From: Polytrichum commune
Lineage: Eukaryota > Streptophyta > Polytrichopsida > Polytrichales > Polytrichaceae
Direction: 5' to 3'
Assembly (NCBI GenBank): GCA_950295325.1
Contig: OX485805.1
Span: 38,861,501 to 38,925,500, forward strand
Length of the DNA stretch: 64,000 nucleotides
A program made the position numbers and the translations under genes. Below are positions 23,501-33,865 of this stretch, one piece after another. The notes beneath the pieces were generated by a model, which was not told the origin of the DNA, ran no database searches, and saw only the letters and a list, made by a program, of their open reading frames with translations. Position 1 is the first letter of the stretch. Each line of letters starts with the position of its first letter.

Positions 23501-23710
23501 GAATATGAAGTTACACCACCCTGCATTAGTTTTCGGATGTTCAAATAATTTCGATCACAGAACTTGCCTTCCGCATATCTGAAAAGAGTGCATTTTTGTT
23601 GCAGGTATGCGGCTTTTGTTGAGGACGGAAACATCAAGGTGCTGAATGTGGAGGAAGTTCCTTCAAACTTCAAAGTATCTGATGCTGAAACTTTGTTGAA
23701 GTCTCTGTAG
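20504..23710 (+). CDS. PRXIIF: Mitochondrial type II peroxiredoxin (PrxIIF), 5 exons
   Basis: Thiol peroxidase that reduces H2O2 and organic peroxides in the mitochondrial matrix using thioredoxin or glutaredoxin. Exons: 20504-20710, 21980-22009, 22353-22511, 23312-23406, 23605-23710, total 597 nt and 198 residues. The first ~40 residues are rich in Arg, Gln and Ser, as in a presequence. The conserved 'WDEGVSSKFSTTPLSQIFK' joins 'GKKIVLFGLPGAFTGVCS', with the peroxidatic Cys at 86. The likely resolving Cys is 111 ('IICVSVNDP'), 25 residues on as in plant PrxII. An extra Cys98 lies between them. 'GDFDGKFHKLLGLDLDL', 'LLGPRSQRYAAFVEDG' and 'NVEEVP' complete the match. Exon 2 is only 30 nt. Introns 1 and 3 carry repeats. 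Confidence 0.95.
20860..21600. repeat. Three diverged tandem copies in peroxiredoxin intron 1 (~265-320 bp)
   Basis: 'ttgagcatcatgt' recurs at about 20923, 21190 and 21508, each preceded by 'gatgctc' and 'gaagat-agag' blocks and followed by 'gatgctttcttctt-ctagat-aggcgaag'. The first copy starts with a 23-bp palindrome around 20861-20883 (aagatgctcttgaagagcat...). Confidence 0.8.
22563..22796. mobile_element. Possible CACTA-like miniature element in peroxiredoxin intron 3
   Basis: Starts 'ctacactaaacattgaggtt', similar to the left end of the 9343 element ('ctacactaaatattgtattt'), and ends '-gccacttaatgtag', the reverse of CTACATTAAG. An internal near-duplicate 'tcaaat-ctcaatg' pair lies near 22719 and 22760. 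Terminal match is short, so this is tentative. Confidence 0.4.
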
Positions 23711-25080
23711 AGAAATTTGGCGGCAAATAAGTAGGGATCCTCGTTGTTAAAGATCAACCAAGCGTAAGCACAAGGGTAATACCTTTTTTGCGGGGGGTTG
23801 ATTTTGGTTTCTCTGGTTTAATGAATCAGAGTAAGTCACATTGTGACTAATATGGTGATGTTGGGATATATGATCTGACTGGATGGGTATGGCACTATCA
23901 TATCTTTCCCTCCAAAATGGAGGAAGTTAAGTAATGTAAGGAAACCGCATACCTTTCCTTGCTAACCACAATCAATTGTGATCTTAGGCAGACATTTTGC
24001 ACGGGGCGTGAAACTTGGTCTGTATGATTTTTATTTGTCAAAAGACGATGTTGCAAGGCCTATGCTTCCAGTCCTCTGACGCTGCAAACTATGTCAACAT
24101 TGGACAACTCCACTGATGATCGTACATTCTGTGGGTCTGAACTATTGAGCTTACTTACCCACTAAAAGCAGTGGGGATAATTCTGTGGGTGCATACTATA
24201 TGCATACCAACCCAGTGTTCAACATTAGAGGTTAAATTGTTTCTGTTGGATTGAAAATAGTGTGTATTTGGAAGAATGTAAATTGAGGTGAAGGAGGTGG
24301 ATATATCACTTGGGAAAGACAAGTGAAATTAGGTCTAATATGATGGTTACAGACTAATAGAGCTTTGCAAATTGTTTTGCAAATGGACAACAAATATAAT
24401 ATGCATGAGACAGGGAAAATATCACCTCTCCCTGAATGATTTGGTAAAGGATTAGGCTTTCAATGGTACAATTTTGCCACTTTTAAGAAAGAGGAAATGT
24501 GACTATAAGAGCAAGTCCAGAGCAAACAACACTCTAAAATCCTGACACTGTTTTCTCAACATTTGATTTGCGTAAGTAGGGTTTTGGGTTTTCACATGGG
24601 CAGTTCTTCAATTGCACTATTTGCTCAACTAATTCCTTAGGGAATTGGGTACCTACGGATGGGCTTCGTTATATTGTGAAGTGTTGGTTAAGGGCAAGTT
24701 TTCATGGCTGCCATTTTGATTGGGGAGGTTGGTGTCATGATATGTTGGTGGGAATGAACATCTTCAACCCCTCAAGGCAAGAAGTCTTGGCCTTATTTGG
24801 GTATGTGCATACCTAGTGGTTTCCTCCATGGAATAGTGACAACCAAGAGCAAGTTGAGTCATAACTAGGGGTGCATCTATTTTTAATTTATTTGAATATA
24901 TGCATTTTAAAATACTTGGAAAATTTTGAGGCATTTCTTAATGCTTCAAATTATAAATTTACTACTATAGTCAGTTGAGGCCGATAGGGCAAATATTGAC
25001 AAGTGCAAGTTCGTCAGTTGTTCCATGCTACCATAGTATATTCAAACTCAATGGCAGTGTCTGTGCCCTAAGCCGTGCCA
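23711..25080. other. Intergenic, no gene seen
   Basis: Downstream of peroxiredoxin. Nothing recognisable on either strand beyond the probable 3' UTR. Confidence 0.5.
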
Positions 25081-25084
25081 CACG

Positions 25085-25365
25085 GACTGATGAATACTGG
25101 GATGTGGATTTCGCATCGGGGGATGATCGAGGCGCAGTCGGATTGATGAATACTAGGATGTGGATTTCGCATCAGGGGATGATCCAGGCACAATCGGATT
25201 GATGAATACTGGAATGTGGATTTCGCATCGAGGGATGCATCCAGGCGTAGTCGGATTGATGAATATTGGCATGTGGATTTCGCATCGGGGGATGATCCAG
25301 GCGCAATCGGATTGATGAATATTGGAATGTGGATTTTGCATCCGGGGATCTAGATGCAGTTTTGG
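25085..25365. repeat. Minisatellite, five 56-57-bp units
   Basis: The core 'atgtggatttcgcatc' recurs at about 25102, 25159, 25215, 25271 and 25328, linked by 'ggatgatccaggcgcaatcg' and 'gatgaatactgg'. Neighbouring units differ at a handful of positions and the fifth is the most diverged. There are no unique spacers, so it is not CRISPR-like. Confidence 0.95.
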
Positions 25366-25737
25366 ATCAACACTTGGGCGGAGAAGAGCTCAAAGAATTA
25401 ATCCAGAAAGAGGAGAATGTTTTCGACAACAAATTGCCAAGGATCTCACAGATTTATGTATAATTTGCCAAGAACCTCACAAATTGATGTCTTTGATGAT
25501 TTTCAATTGAAAAAAACATAAAAAAACATATTTTATAATGCCGCCACCGACCTCTACAATAAAAAAATGCAACACCAGTCATAACCTAAGGCACCATACA
25601 TTTCGATTTTCATGAGAAATAAATATTTCTTTTTCAACTTGTATCGACATTCCCCTAAATTGTAACATTGAACAAAATAGAGAATTGAGCCAATGATGGT
25701 GGTTAATTGGCATTAAATAATGGTGGGGAAAAAGTTT
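25366..25737. other. Intergenic, nothing recognised
   Basis: AT-rich spacer between the minisatellite and the tRNA pair. Confidence 0.5.
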
Positions 25738-25761
25738 CGCTAGAAGGAGGGGTCGAACCTC

Positions 25762-25794
<33 letters not shown>

Positions 25795-25811
25795 AACTGA
25801 GCTATTCCAGC
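25738..25811 (-). tRNA. trnN: tRNA-Asn (anticodon GTT)
   Basis: Folds as a 7-bp acceptor (GCTGGAA/TTCTAGC with one G-U pair), a D arm with GCTC/GAGC, an anticodon stem TGTGG/CCACA around loop CTGTTAA, and a T arm GGAGG/CCTCC with a TTCGACC loop. No intron and no encoded CCA. The internal A and B boxes are intact, and the plant nuclear tRNA-Asn sequence is recognisable. Confidence 0.96.
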
Positions 25812-25834
25812 TTTCCCATGCCTTACACCCAGGC

Positions 25835-25906
25835 TGCGTCTGCCGGGAGTCGAACCCGGGTCTATTGCTTGGAAGGCAATTATCCTAACCGTTGGACTAC
25901 AGACGC
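25835..25906 (-). tRNA. trnG: tRNA-Gly (anticodon TCC)
   Basis: Acceptor GCGTCTG/CAGACGC, anticodon loop CTTCCAA, T arm CCCGG/CCGGG around TTCGACT, discriminator A. No intron. It lies 23 bp upstream of tRNA-Asn on the same strand, so both could be transcribed close together by Pol III. A T-rich stretch on the minus strand follows tRNA-Asn. Confidence 0.97.
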
Positions 25907-26583
25907 TTTGGGTGATAGGATTAAACCGGAAAATGTATAAGAAGAATAAAAGTGCCCATCCCATTTCACTCTTTTGGGTAAGAAATCACTATTGCTTTAG
26001 TTATGTGCACTGTGCGATGTGTAACGAGACCGATGTGTAATTTCTTCGCAAGATGTTCGCCAAGCAGAGAGATCTACGCCCATGAAAGCACTTGAAGCGA
26101 TTAATAGAAGCTTCACAAGTTAGTGGAATGAACATGTGGTTTGTGGAGATCATGGAAGCTAATCCTTTCTGTACACTCATTGGCAACATGAATCTTTGAA
26201 GAAAGGTGGTAGACAAGATGTGCATTGTTTAACCAAGAAGTGTCATAGGGTTGGCTGAGAAGTGCATCACATGTATGGATTCAGACCTCAGACGCTCATA
26301 GACTGAGACACCTGCTTGGTTCAATAGTTCTGAACATGGGAGAGGATTTTGAGGTTGAAGACAAGTTCAAAATAGGCGAGAAATTGTGGTTGGCTCCCTA
26401 CATAGCCAGTGCACTTTCGGCATAAGATAGAATTGAAAGGTTTTGTACATGTTGATTTGCCTGGAGATGTCCACATGGCAATATGAATCTTGCTGTCAAA
26501 TATGTTACATTCTGAATTTGATAGAGGTTTGGAAGATGCCCAACTTGTGTTCCCTCCACTAGTGCCACATAGGTTTCAGATGA
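25907..26583. other. Intergenic, nothing recognised
   Basis: Region between tRNA-Gly and the end of the unknown minus-strand gene, probably including that gene's 3' UTR. Confidence 0.5.
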
Positions 26584-29116
26584 TTATCGAGTCATTTTAC
26601 GTTTGGGTTTGTCGCCACGCCCTCGACCCGTACCGGACCTGATAACATTCATGAGCCGGGCCTGGGCATGCCCTTTGTTGGCACTAGCTGCAGATGTTGC
26701 CTGTGTTGTTGCGCCTTCACTTCCAGATCCAGATTGTCCACTTCCCTGCAATGTTCAGTACAACCACAAATAAGTGCAGTGTATTTCAAGCTCTTCCACT
26801 TACTGCTAAAAGTCTGCAAATTCAAAAAGTGGACATGATCAGGTGAATGAGGGAATTCAAGTTTGGTATGTATGTTCATAGCCTTGAACTTCCAAGGAGA
26901 TTGAGTTACTGATTCATTCCCTGCATCCTTCCTTGTGAGCCTTGAATTTTCAGCAAATTTGTAATGTAAGAAAACACTGGAAAATGTCTGATGACAATCT
27001 TCCACCAATCTCTAGTTTGAGTGCAGGAATTCAAGTTTGAAATGTGTGCTAATAGCCATAAAATTCTTAGGGAATTGAATCAGTGATGTTATTCCTACAT
27101 CATTCCTTTTGGGCTTTGAATTTGCAGCAAATTTGGAAGGTAAGAGAGCACTGGAAAATGTCTGAAAAACAATCTTCCGCTGATCTCCAAGTTAGAATGA
27201 TGGAATTAAGTCTGGAATGTGTGTTGATAGCCTTGAAATGCTGAGATTGAGTCACTGATTCCATTCCTACATCATTCCGTATATGCCTTGGCCTTGCAGC
27301 AAATTTGTAAGATCAGAGAACAGTGGGAAATGTCTGAGAGACAATCTTCCACTGATCTGCAAGATAAGTAGGTTATGATCATCCTCCGCTGAGGTGGCTC
27401 GCAGGCTTTCTTGAGATCATCTCTCAATAAAACTACATGTAAAATTGATTTTCCCATTGTCAATGCTCAATACATTCCTCTCGAGCAACAGTGTCTGCAC
27501 TTGGTATTGCAAATCGTTTCTCACAAAGGTTGGTCGCAAACAGACTATGCTCTTGGTAAGCCCAATATATCTGGGCTGTGACTGAAAGTCAGTTCATGAT
27601 GTTGCAAAAAGGGACATGCTCACTGATTAATTCATGTTCAGCAGGCTATTCAAGAACACCCATAGCATCATAATCTGGGGATGAACATGTAGGAAACTAT
27701 TGGTACAGGATTCATGAAGAAGTGCTTACATGGTCACCGGTAAGAGAGGCTAGATTGGAACGATGCCCTAACACTTGGAAATCTGCCACTTCTGCAGCTC
27801 CTCGCCCTGTGTCAATGCAACAAACGCAATAGGTCGCATCAACAATAAACGACTGGAATAGAGATAGGAGTTCATAACGAGCTTAATCTGCGCTGGTGTT
27901 TACAGAATATAGTTATCCTCCTCAACTTAACTTTTGGCCAAAAATTGGTTGTTTTGCATACAACACCTTTCATGTTCAGTAAGTTTTCAGTGCATGATTG
28001 GAGGTAGTGTGGAGGTTTGAACGAAGACCATTCTATACTGATTCATTGAGGGTCAAACTCATCTTGGTATGCCAAGAGGTGCTAAAATGAGTCTGACCCT
28101 CAATGAACCCCAGTGGTTGCTCTTCATTCAAATTCAAGCACTTCCTCCAAGCATGCACCACGAATGGAAAGAAATGATTGATATTGTAAGCAAAAAAACC
28201 GATGGCAATTCATAAGGGATAAACTCCCGACAGAAAGATCCATTGAGTTGAAGGATTACTCTAGTATGCAAACAATGTAAAGTTCCGAAACCCTAACCCT
28301 CAGTGCCCGGGAGTTTGACATGGAATGTTCTTCAATCGAACCTTGTGCCAATATAGGTAAGCAGGCCTAATTCGGTTACCCATCTTAAACACACACCTAT
28401 ATTTGAGAGGTGTGTGGTTAGGTGTGGATTTAAGAACGGACATTAAGAAGACATGTGCTTAAAAGAGATTAGACTACGCTCAAAAGTTGTTAATCCTTCT
28501 AGACTCAATAGTCAACATAATTGGGGGGCCTATATGATCGTTTAATGAGAAAGAGAATCTTCATTTTGACAATGATGAAGACATTCATATGACCTCTGAA
28601 AATTCTGAGGAAAATGGCTACGGGCACGATTTGGATTTGCTAATCATCTCGACCTAATTACTTGTTTGGTATCCTGTAAGAAGTGGTTGCAGAGCTAAAG
28701 GTGTCCATTCAAAGGATTACTCTACTAGGCAAACAATTTCGTATCAAAGTTCCAAAACCCTAACCCCCTCAGTGCCCGCGAGTTCGACATGAAATGCTCT
28801 TCAATCGAGTCTTTTGTCAATTACGAGATTAACCTGCAAGCCAGAGAACCGAGCTATGCAGCAGGATGTGAACAGATTTGGCTGTGCAAGACAATACTCA
28901 ACGAGGAAGGAAATAAGTACGTGTTTTCTTGACAGGAGGTGCAGGCTCCTTATCGGGTTCGTGTTTCGACTTCTTCACAAGCTCCAGAAGCTCGTGGTCG
29001 CTCTCGGGGCTGGTGCTGCTCAGAAGTTCGAGAGCACGGTTGAAAACGCGCGTGAAATCCTGCGCCCCGCCGTTCCGCCCCCCGATCTCCTTGCCCTTCG
29101 CCCCGCCTTCTCTCAT
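26584..29116 (-). CDS. Unrecognised small basic protein, 3 exons, 144 residues
   Basis: Assembled from exons 29116-28921, 27806-27730 and 26745-26584, whose GT-AG junctions keep frame (phase 1, then phase 0). Protein features: a GC-rich N-terminal exon with a short predicted helical stretch (TRVFNRALELL), an acidic/Ser patch, a Lys/Pro-rich segment (HEPDKEPAPPVKKTRR), 'AAEVADFQVLGHRSNLASL' in exon 2, a Gly/Ser/Ala/Thr low-complexity stretch, and a strongly basic end (GRGRGDKPKRKMTR) that looks like a nuclear localisation or nucleic-acid-binding tail. I do not recognise the family. Intron 1 has an R1 repeat and a hairpin. Intron 2 has a three-copy tandem repeat. Splice consistency and exon GC contrast support a real gene, but the function is unknown. 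Confidence 0.62.
26853..27370. repeat. Three tandem ~173-bp copies in intron 2 of the unknown gene
   Basis: 'gg-aaatgtctga' occurs at about 26979, 27153 and 27325. Each copy also has 'cattcctacatcattcc', 'gcagcaaatttg' and 'caatcttcc-ctgatct' blocks in the same order. The first copy begins only about 110 bp beyond the exon 3 acceptor. Confidence 0.88.
28042..28107. repeat. 21-bp-arm hairpin in intron 1 of the unknown gene
   Basis: 28042-28062 and 28087-28107 are reverse complements with one mismatch, which is a G-U pair if the minus (gene-sense) strand is transcribed. The 24-nt loop contains a further 5-bp stem (CTTGG/CCAAG). Weaker pairing extends outward on both sides. Size and intronic position fit a miRNA- or siRNA-like hairpin, but no family is recognised. 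Confidence 0.7.
28355..28700. repeat. R1 dispersed repeat, copy B, between ~100-bp direct repeats
   Basis: Carries the R1 blocks in order ('cacctatatttgag', 'ggtgtgg', 'tcaatagtcaacat', 'gagaatcttcattttgac', 'attcatatgacctctgaaaa', 'gatttggatttgctaatcat', 'agaagtgg'). It is flanked by diverged direct repeats at about 28252-28353 and 28715-28820 sharing 'ggattactcta', 'aaaccctaacc' and 'ctcagtgcccg'. Confidence 0.8.
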
Positions 29117-31340
29117 AGTGTGCGTCAACAAACAAACAAACAAACAAACAAAACTCCTCAATCTATTGAAACCTCATTTCTTACGTCGATTCATTCGACC
29201 TTCTCAACACAATCTCCACCAGAAACAACACCTACAGATGCGTTCTCCACGATGCAAGGAATGGCGAATTGCTTCAAGGTTGTTCTTTCATTCAAGAGGT
29301 TAATAAGGTGCCTTCTTGCTTCCTGTTCATGTTCTTTAATGACGAAGTGTGATGTCCACGTAGGACTTAACTGGTCTCAAGCAATATAAGACTGCCACGT
29401 GGCAAATGTTGAAGAAATGGCTGTTGTATCTGCATCCAAAGCAAGCAGCAGCACATAAATGCTCACATGCCTTATATGGAGATCAACTTACACGTGGATA
29501 ATTTAAGGGAAGACCAAGACATGAAAATAGCCTACGGGAAGATGGATCTTGAATGATTATTTTTTCCAACTAGATCACTTCTCCTAGCATATGATCCAAG
29601 AGATATGGAACAACCATATCACGGCTGTAGCCACTTTCCTCTTGATTTTTGGAGTTCATATGAATATCTTATTCATTATCAATGTGAGGATTCTTGTGCT
29701 TAAATGGTTGTTATGTTGACTATCAAATCTAGAACGGTTATCATATTTTGAACATGTGGTCCACACCTTACCACATACTACTACAAACAGGTGTGCAATT
29801 AAGATAAGGAACTACATTAGGCACATTGCATGAGTTTAAATGATTGTTCCTAATATGAGATAGGTGTTCCCTTTTTCTTAAGGATGGGAGCACTAGAAGT
29901 GGAGAAATGAACAATCTTTTTATTGGTCATTGGTTCATTTGACCATGTTAACCGTAGGCTGGAAGTGCCACTTGCATGTGACCTTGGAGTGACATGTAGA
30001 TAGTTGATTGTAGTGGTTATGTACACATAAGAGAGCACTTCTCCTTTGCACTAAATGACATTTGAGTCTCCATAACATTTTGTTATGTAGTGGATTTCAA
30101 TACAAGTGAGTTCAAAGCATTCACACATGCCTTTGATATTGATATTCCCCACACAAGTAATGATATTCAAAATAAGGTCAATTGAAGTTGTAGGAGAGGA
30201 TTTTAAAAGCACCAGAGGTCTTGCGTGGTACCAAGAACCTTGATATTGAAACACACTTTTTCCACTGAAGAGGCAAATGTATGAAAACTTGATACTGGAT
30301 TGGGCAAGTGATTGTGTTGTCTGTGGGGATATCAAACCTGCCTTTAAGGCATTAGCAACATGTTGGCACACCAACCCTGCAGAAAGGCTTATACTTCAAG
30401 AGATACTATGCAAAATTCCAATCAAGAGGAGAGCATTGGTGGCATTAGAATCTATTCACCTCAGATGTGGGTGATCATCCAGGTTGTTGCCCATGTACTG
30501 AAGGCTAAGACCCTCAATCAAGTGTATATGAAATCGGATCGCTAGTCTTTAAATGAGAATTACACTTGTGTAAAGTATGCACAATAAATGGTTACCTTTT
30601 AATATACTTTTAATAGGTTTCCTTTGTATGACACTTGGAAGAGTACATTGCTGGGCACTCTGAGCTGACAAATCGTGACAAGAGGAATTCAATCAGATCT
30701 GTATCCCATGTTTGGTCAGAGTGAACCCTTGCCTCACATCACTATAATTTCAGGATTTCAGTGATTATGTGATTGTGGTCTCAGCAACTGAGGAATTCCT
30801 TCGACAAACTACCAAGACCATGTTTCTGCTACCCAAATTCAAGAATGTCAGATGAAGCACTGTTGAAGATTCTACAACATATAGCACAGAACTCAGAATA
30901 TTCAAAGTAATATTGTGTTCATGAATCCATGTGCATATACAGGACTGGCAGCTCTCCAAATGACCAGGAAAAAGGGACTAACAGGTTATTACTTTGAACC
31001 TTGCTCAGCCAATGCAGAACTCTATAACCACTTCAGCGAGAGAGAAAGAGAGAGAGCTCAGGACTTTACTTACAGACAACTTACAGGCTGAAGATTTGTC
31101 TATGACCAGGACAATGTTCTTAGGGCGTTTGGCTGACAGATTTATGTGGGTATCCTAAGCGCCTGAAACGATTCTCAGGTTGACCTTCCCAAAAGTGTGA
31201 CATGGAAGATCTTGCTGTCACGGATACAATTTGGCCTCAAACTGCACACAAATTGGTTGTAGTCACAGGTGGTAGAAATAGTAATACCTCTTAACCAGGC
31301 CTTTGGAAAGTCTGTCCTACTCCTTTTTGACTAACAAAGC
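29117..31340. other. Intergenic between two divergently placed gene ends, no gene seen
   Basis: From the 5' side of the unknown gene to the 3' end of the proteasome gene. (CAAA)n near 29129-29152 lies immediately upstream of the unknown gene's ATG. A purine run sits near 31038-31058. Open frames at 28814-29389 and 30277-30474 have no family match I recognise. Confidence 0.45.
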
Positions 31341-33346
31341 CTACTGATCACGGGGAGGACCCTTCTTTGCTGCCTCAGCAGCAGCTTTTTCAGCTTCAAT
31401 GCCAGCAACAATCTCTTCAACCTCTGTCTCCTCTAGTAATCGCAAACCCTCATTTTTGGTCATAACTGCAATCTCAATATTCTTCCCACCACTTTCTACC
31501 ACCTGTTATCATCCAAGCCAGATGCAAATCAGATTTACAAGAGAAAGGAATGACACAAGTGACCTTATATTTGAAACCAAATCGATATTAGACAAAATGC
31601 TTACTTGCATCTCCATTTGAAGTCAGCACAACGTTGAACATTCCTTTGAGAAACAGCTAGTTAACAGATATCATCCCTACACTCCAAAGATGAAGAGTGG
31701 AAGGTTTGACTTACCTCAAGAAGTGCGCGGACAGCTAGCTTAACTGTCTCAGCACCTGATGTCTCTGTATAGTTCTTCTCCAAGAACTCCCGAACAGAAT
31801 TTGAGTTCCGGCCTGTTGCATTAGCTTTCCATGCTGAGAAGGTCCCAGATGGATCAGTCTGGTAGAGTGCCGGAGCGTGTGTGTAGGGATCAAATCCAAC
31901 AATCAATGTAGAGATACCAAAAGGCCGGACCCCTCCACTTTGAGTATACTTTTGCTGCAAACCGGCAATGAACCTAGTAATATACTCCACTGTTACAGGG
32001 TCTTCAACAGTGAGACGGTGGCTTTGGCATTCAATTCGAGCACGATTGACAAGTACACGTGCATCAGCAGTCAAGCCTGCAAAGGCAAGCGATACATGCT
32101 CGTCTAATTTCAAGATCTTCCGCACTGTGCTGCAAAAAGCCAAAATTTAAACCTTTGTGAATCCAGAGAGTCCACTATCAAGAGGATCATAGAACTGTTC
32201 TGCTTTTGGTTCATTCACCTCCGCGAAATGCTTCCAATTTACACGAAGTTCACCACTTCATAGCTAAAAACAGAAATCATATGACCTTACATCACTAGTC
32301 TACACATCTGCAAACATCATATAACCATGTGATCCAGCTTGTAGATTACTAAAGAAATTCACCTCATCCAAACTACAGTGAGCTCCAGCGAGTCAACACC
32401 AAAATGTTGAATGCTCGTATACTTAACAGGTTTTCCCACTAGTGATCTTAAAATACTAAGAGGCTAACTGGGCATCTTGCAACTCTTGCATCTTCCAAGT
32501 TATGGGAACCTACATCACTAGACTACACATCTCCAAACAGCAAATGACCATGTGATCCAGCTCGTAGATTACTGAAGAGCAGTGTTCACCTCTTTCAAAT
32601 TAAAGTGAGGTGCAGCTAATCAACACCAACACGTTGAAATGCTCTTATAGTTCTAACTTTAGGTTCTCCCTCTAGTGATCTTAGAATGCCGACTCTGTTG
32701 AAGAGAAAATGCTTACCGAGCATCTTGCAACTTTGACTCATTTATATCCTCAGATGCTTCAAGTTACACAAACCTTACATCACTAGTCTACACATCTGCA
32801 AATAGCAAATGACCATGTGATCCAACTCGTAGATTACTGAAGAGCGCTGTTCACCTCTTCCAAATTACAGTAAGGTCCAGCTTATCAACACCAACACGTT
32901 GCATGATCCTATGATCTCATTCGCATCCATCAGATGCTTCAAAGTTATAGGGAGCCACCACTTGATAGCCGAAACAAGGAATTACATAACCTTACATCAC
33001 TAGTCTACACATCTGCGAACATCAATGACCATGTGATCCAGCTAGCAGGTATTCATTTCTTCCAAATTACAGTGAGGTCCAGCGAATCATCAATACCAAT
33101 ACGTCGAATGCTCCTATATGTCTGCTTTAGGTTTTCCAGCTAGTGATATTAAATATGCCAAGAAGAGGCTTACCGGGCATCTTGCAGCTTGGCAGTCGAT
33201 TTCTTCTCGACTCCCAGAACAATAGTATCCGTGCCCCGCACTCCTACTGCCGCGTTACCCTTCCTCACGGCTTCCAGCGCGTACTCCACTTGGAACAAAT
33301 GCCCGTCCGGCGAGAACACCGTAATTGCTCTATCGTACCGCGCCAT
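31341..33346 (-). CDS. PAD1: 20S proteasome subunit alpha type-7 (alpha4, PAD), 3 exons
   Basis: Structural alpha-ring subunit of the 20S proteasome, which gates substrate entry in cytosol and nucleus. Exons on the minus strand: 33346-33174, 32129-31715 and 31502-31341, total 750 nt and 249 residues, the usual length. The alpha-subunit N-terminal signature '[19 protein letters not shown]' is intact. '[20 protein letters not shown]', '[11 protein letters not shown]', '[14 protein letters not shown]' and '[12 protein letters not shown]' follow. The C-terminus is the Glu/Ala/Lys-rich helix '[13 protein letters not shown]', ending in Gln before the stop. No propeptide or catalytic Thr is expected in an alpha subunit. 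Intron 1 (33173-32130) is occupied by four tandem repeats derived in part from the exon 1 end. Confidence 0.96.
32270..33195. repeat. Four tandem ~220-265-bp copies across exon 1 end and intron 1 of the proteasome gene
   Basis: 'acatcactag-ctacacatct' starts at about 32288, 32511, 32775 and 32993. Each copy runs through 'gaccatgtgatccagct', 'cttccaaattacagt', 'caacacc-a-acgtt' and 'ctagtgat-tta', ending, in three of them, in a copy of the exon 1/intron 1 junction (real one at 33165-33190, intact copy at 32711-32730, eroded copy near 32463-32480). Confidence 0.9.
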
Positions 33347-33546
33347 CTCCCCTGCTTCTTGTGATCAACCTATACCAAAACGCAAGCACCAACGGAGGTT
33401 CTCAATAGTCATCCAAATGGCATCCCGATTGCATAGCCTTATGTCAATTTGTTCAGGAAAAAAAGTACATACCTGTGGCTGCAAAGCTCCGAACCGATAG
33501 CAGGTGTCGTGCGAAGATGATGGTGCCGGGAGATTGATGCCCTCAA

Positions 33547-33568
33547 AGGTAGGGTTAGGGTTTGGAGC
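33547..33568 (-). promoter_or_regulatory. Telo-box-like AAACCCTA(ACCCTA) upstream of the proteasome gene
   Basis: On the minus strand this reads AAACCCTAACCCTACC, about 200 bp upstream of the ATG. Telo-boxes (AAACCCTA) are common near the start of plant growth and translation genes. Function here is inferred only from the motif and its position. Confidence 0.5.
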
Positions 33569-33659
33569 TCTCTCTCTCTGTCTCTAGTCTTTGCGTTGAG
33601 CTCAAGAAATGAAGTGCTTTGGTGTGACGGAGACGAAGGTGGAGGAGGACGGAGGTCGA

Positions 33660-33865
33660 AGCAGAAATACGGGTATGTCCGGGTATCGTATTTGATCATA
33701 ACCTCCGGGTATATCATATATAACAGTGTCTGCGTACCGTATTTCTACAGAATGACAGGGTATTCCTATAGTGTGACCGGGTATCAAATTTCTACAGAGT
33801 GACAGGGTAGTGTATTCCTACAGAGAGACCGGGTATCGTATTTCTACAGAGGGTCAGGGTATGAG
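33660..33865. repeat. Irregular minisatellite of 'ccgggtatcgtatttctacagag' type units
   Basis: Alternating half-units 'gaccgggtatc', 'gtatttctacagag' and 'gacagggta' repeat about five to seven times with variable spacing, some 315-520 bp upstream of the proteasome ATG. Confidence 0.8.

Noticed and set aside
25085-25365. CRISPR-like array
   Set aside because: Units abut without unique spacers, and the genome is a plant's.
28814-29389. 191-residue plus-strand open frame
   Set aside because: Antisense to exon 1 of the unknown gene and through the CAAA repeat; no recognisable domain.
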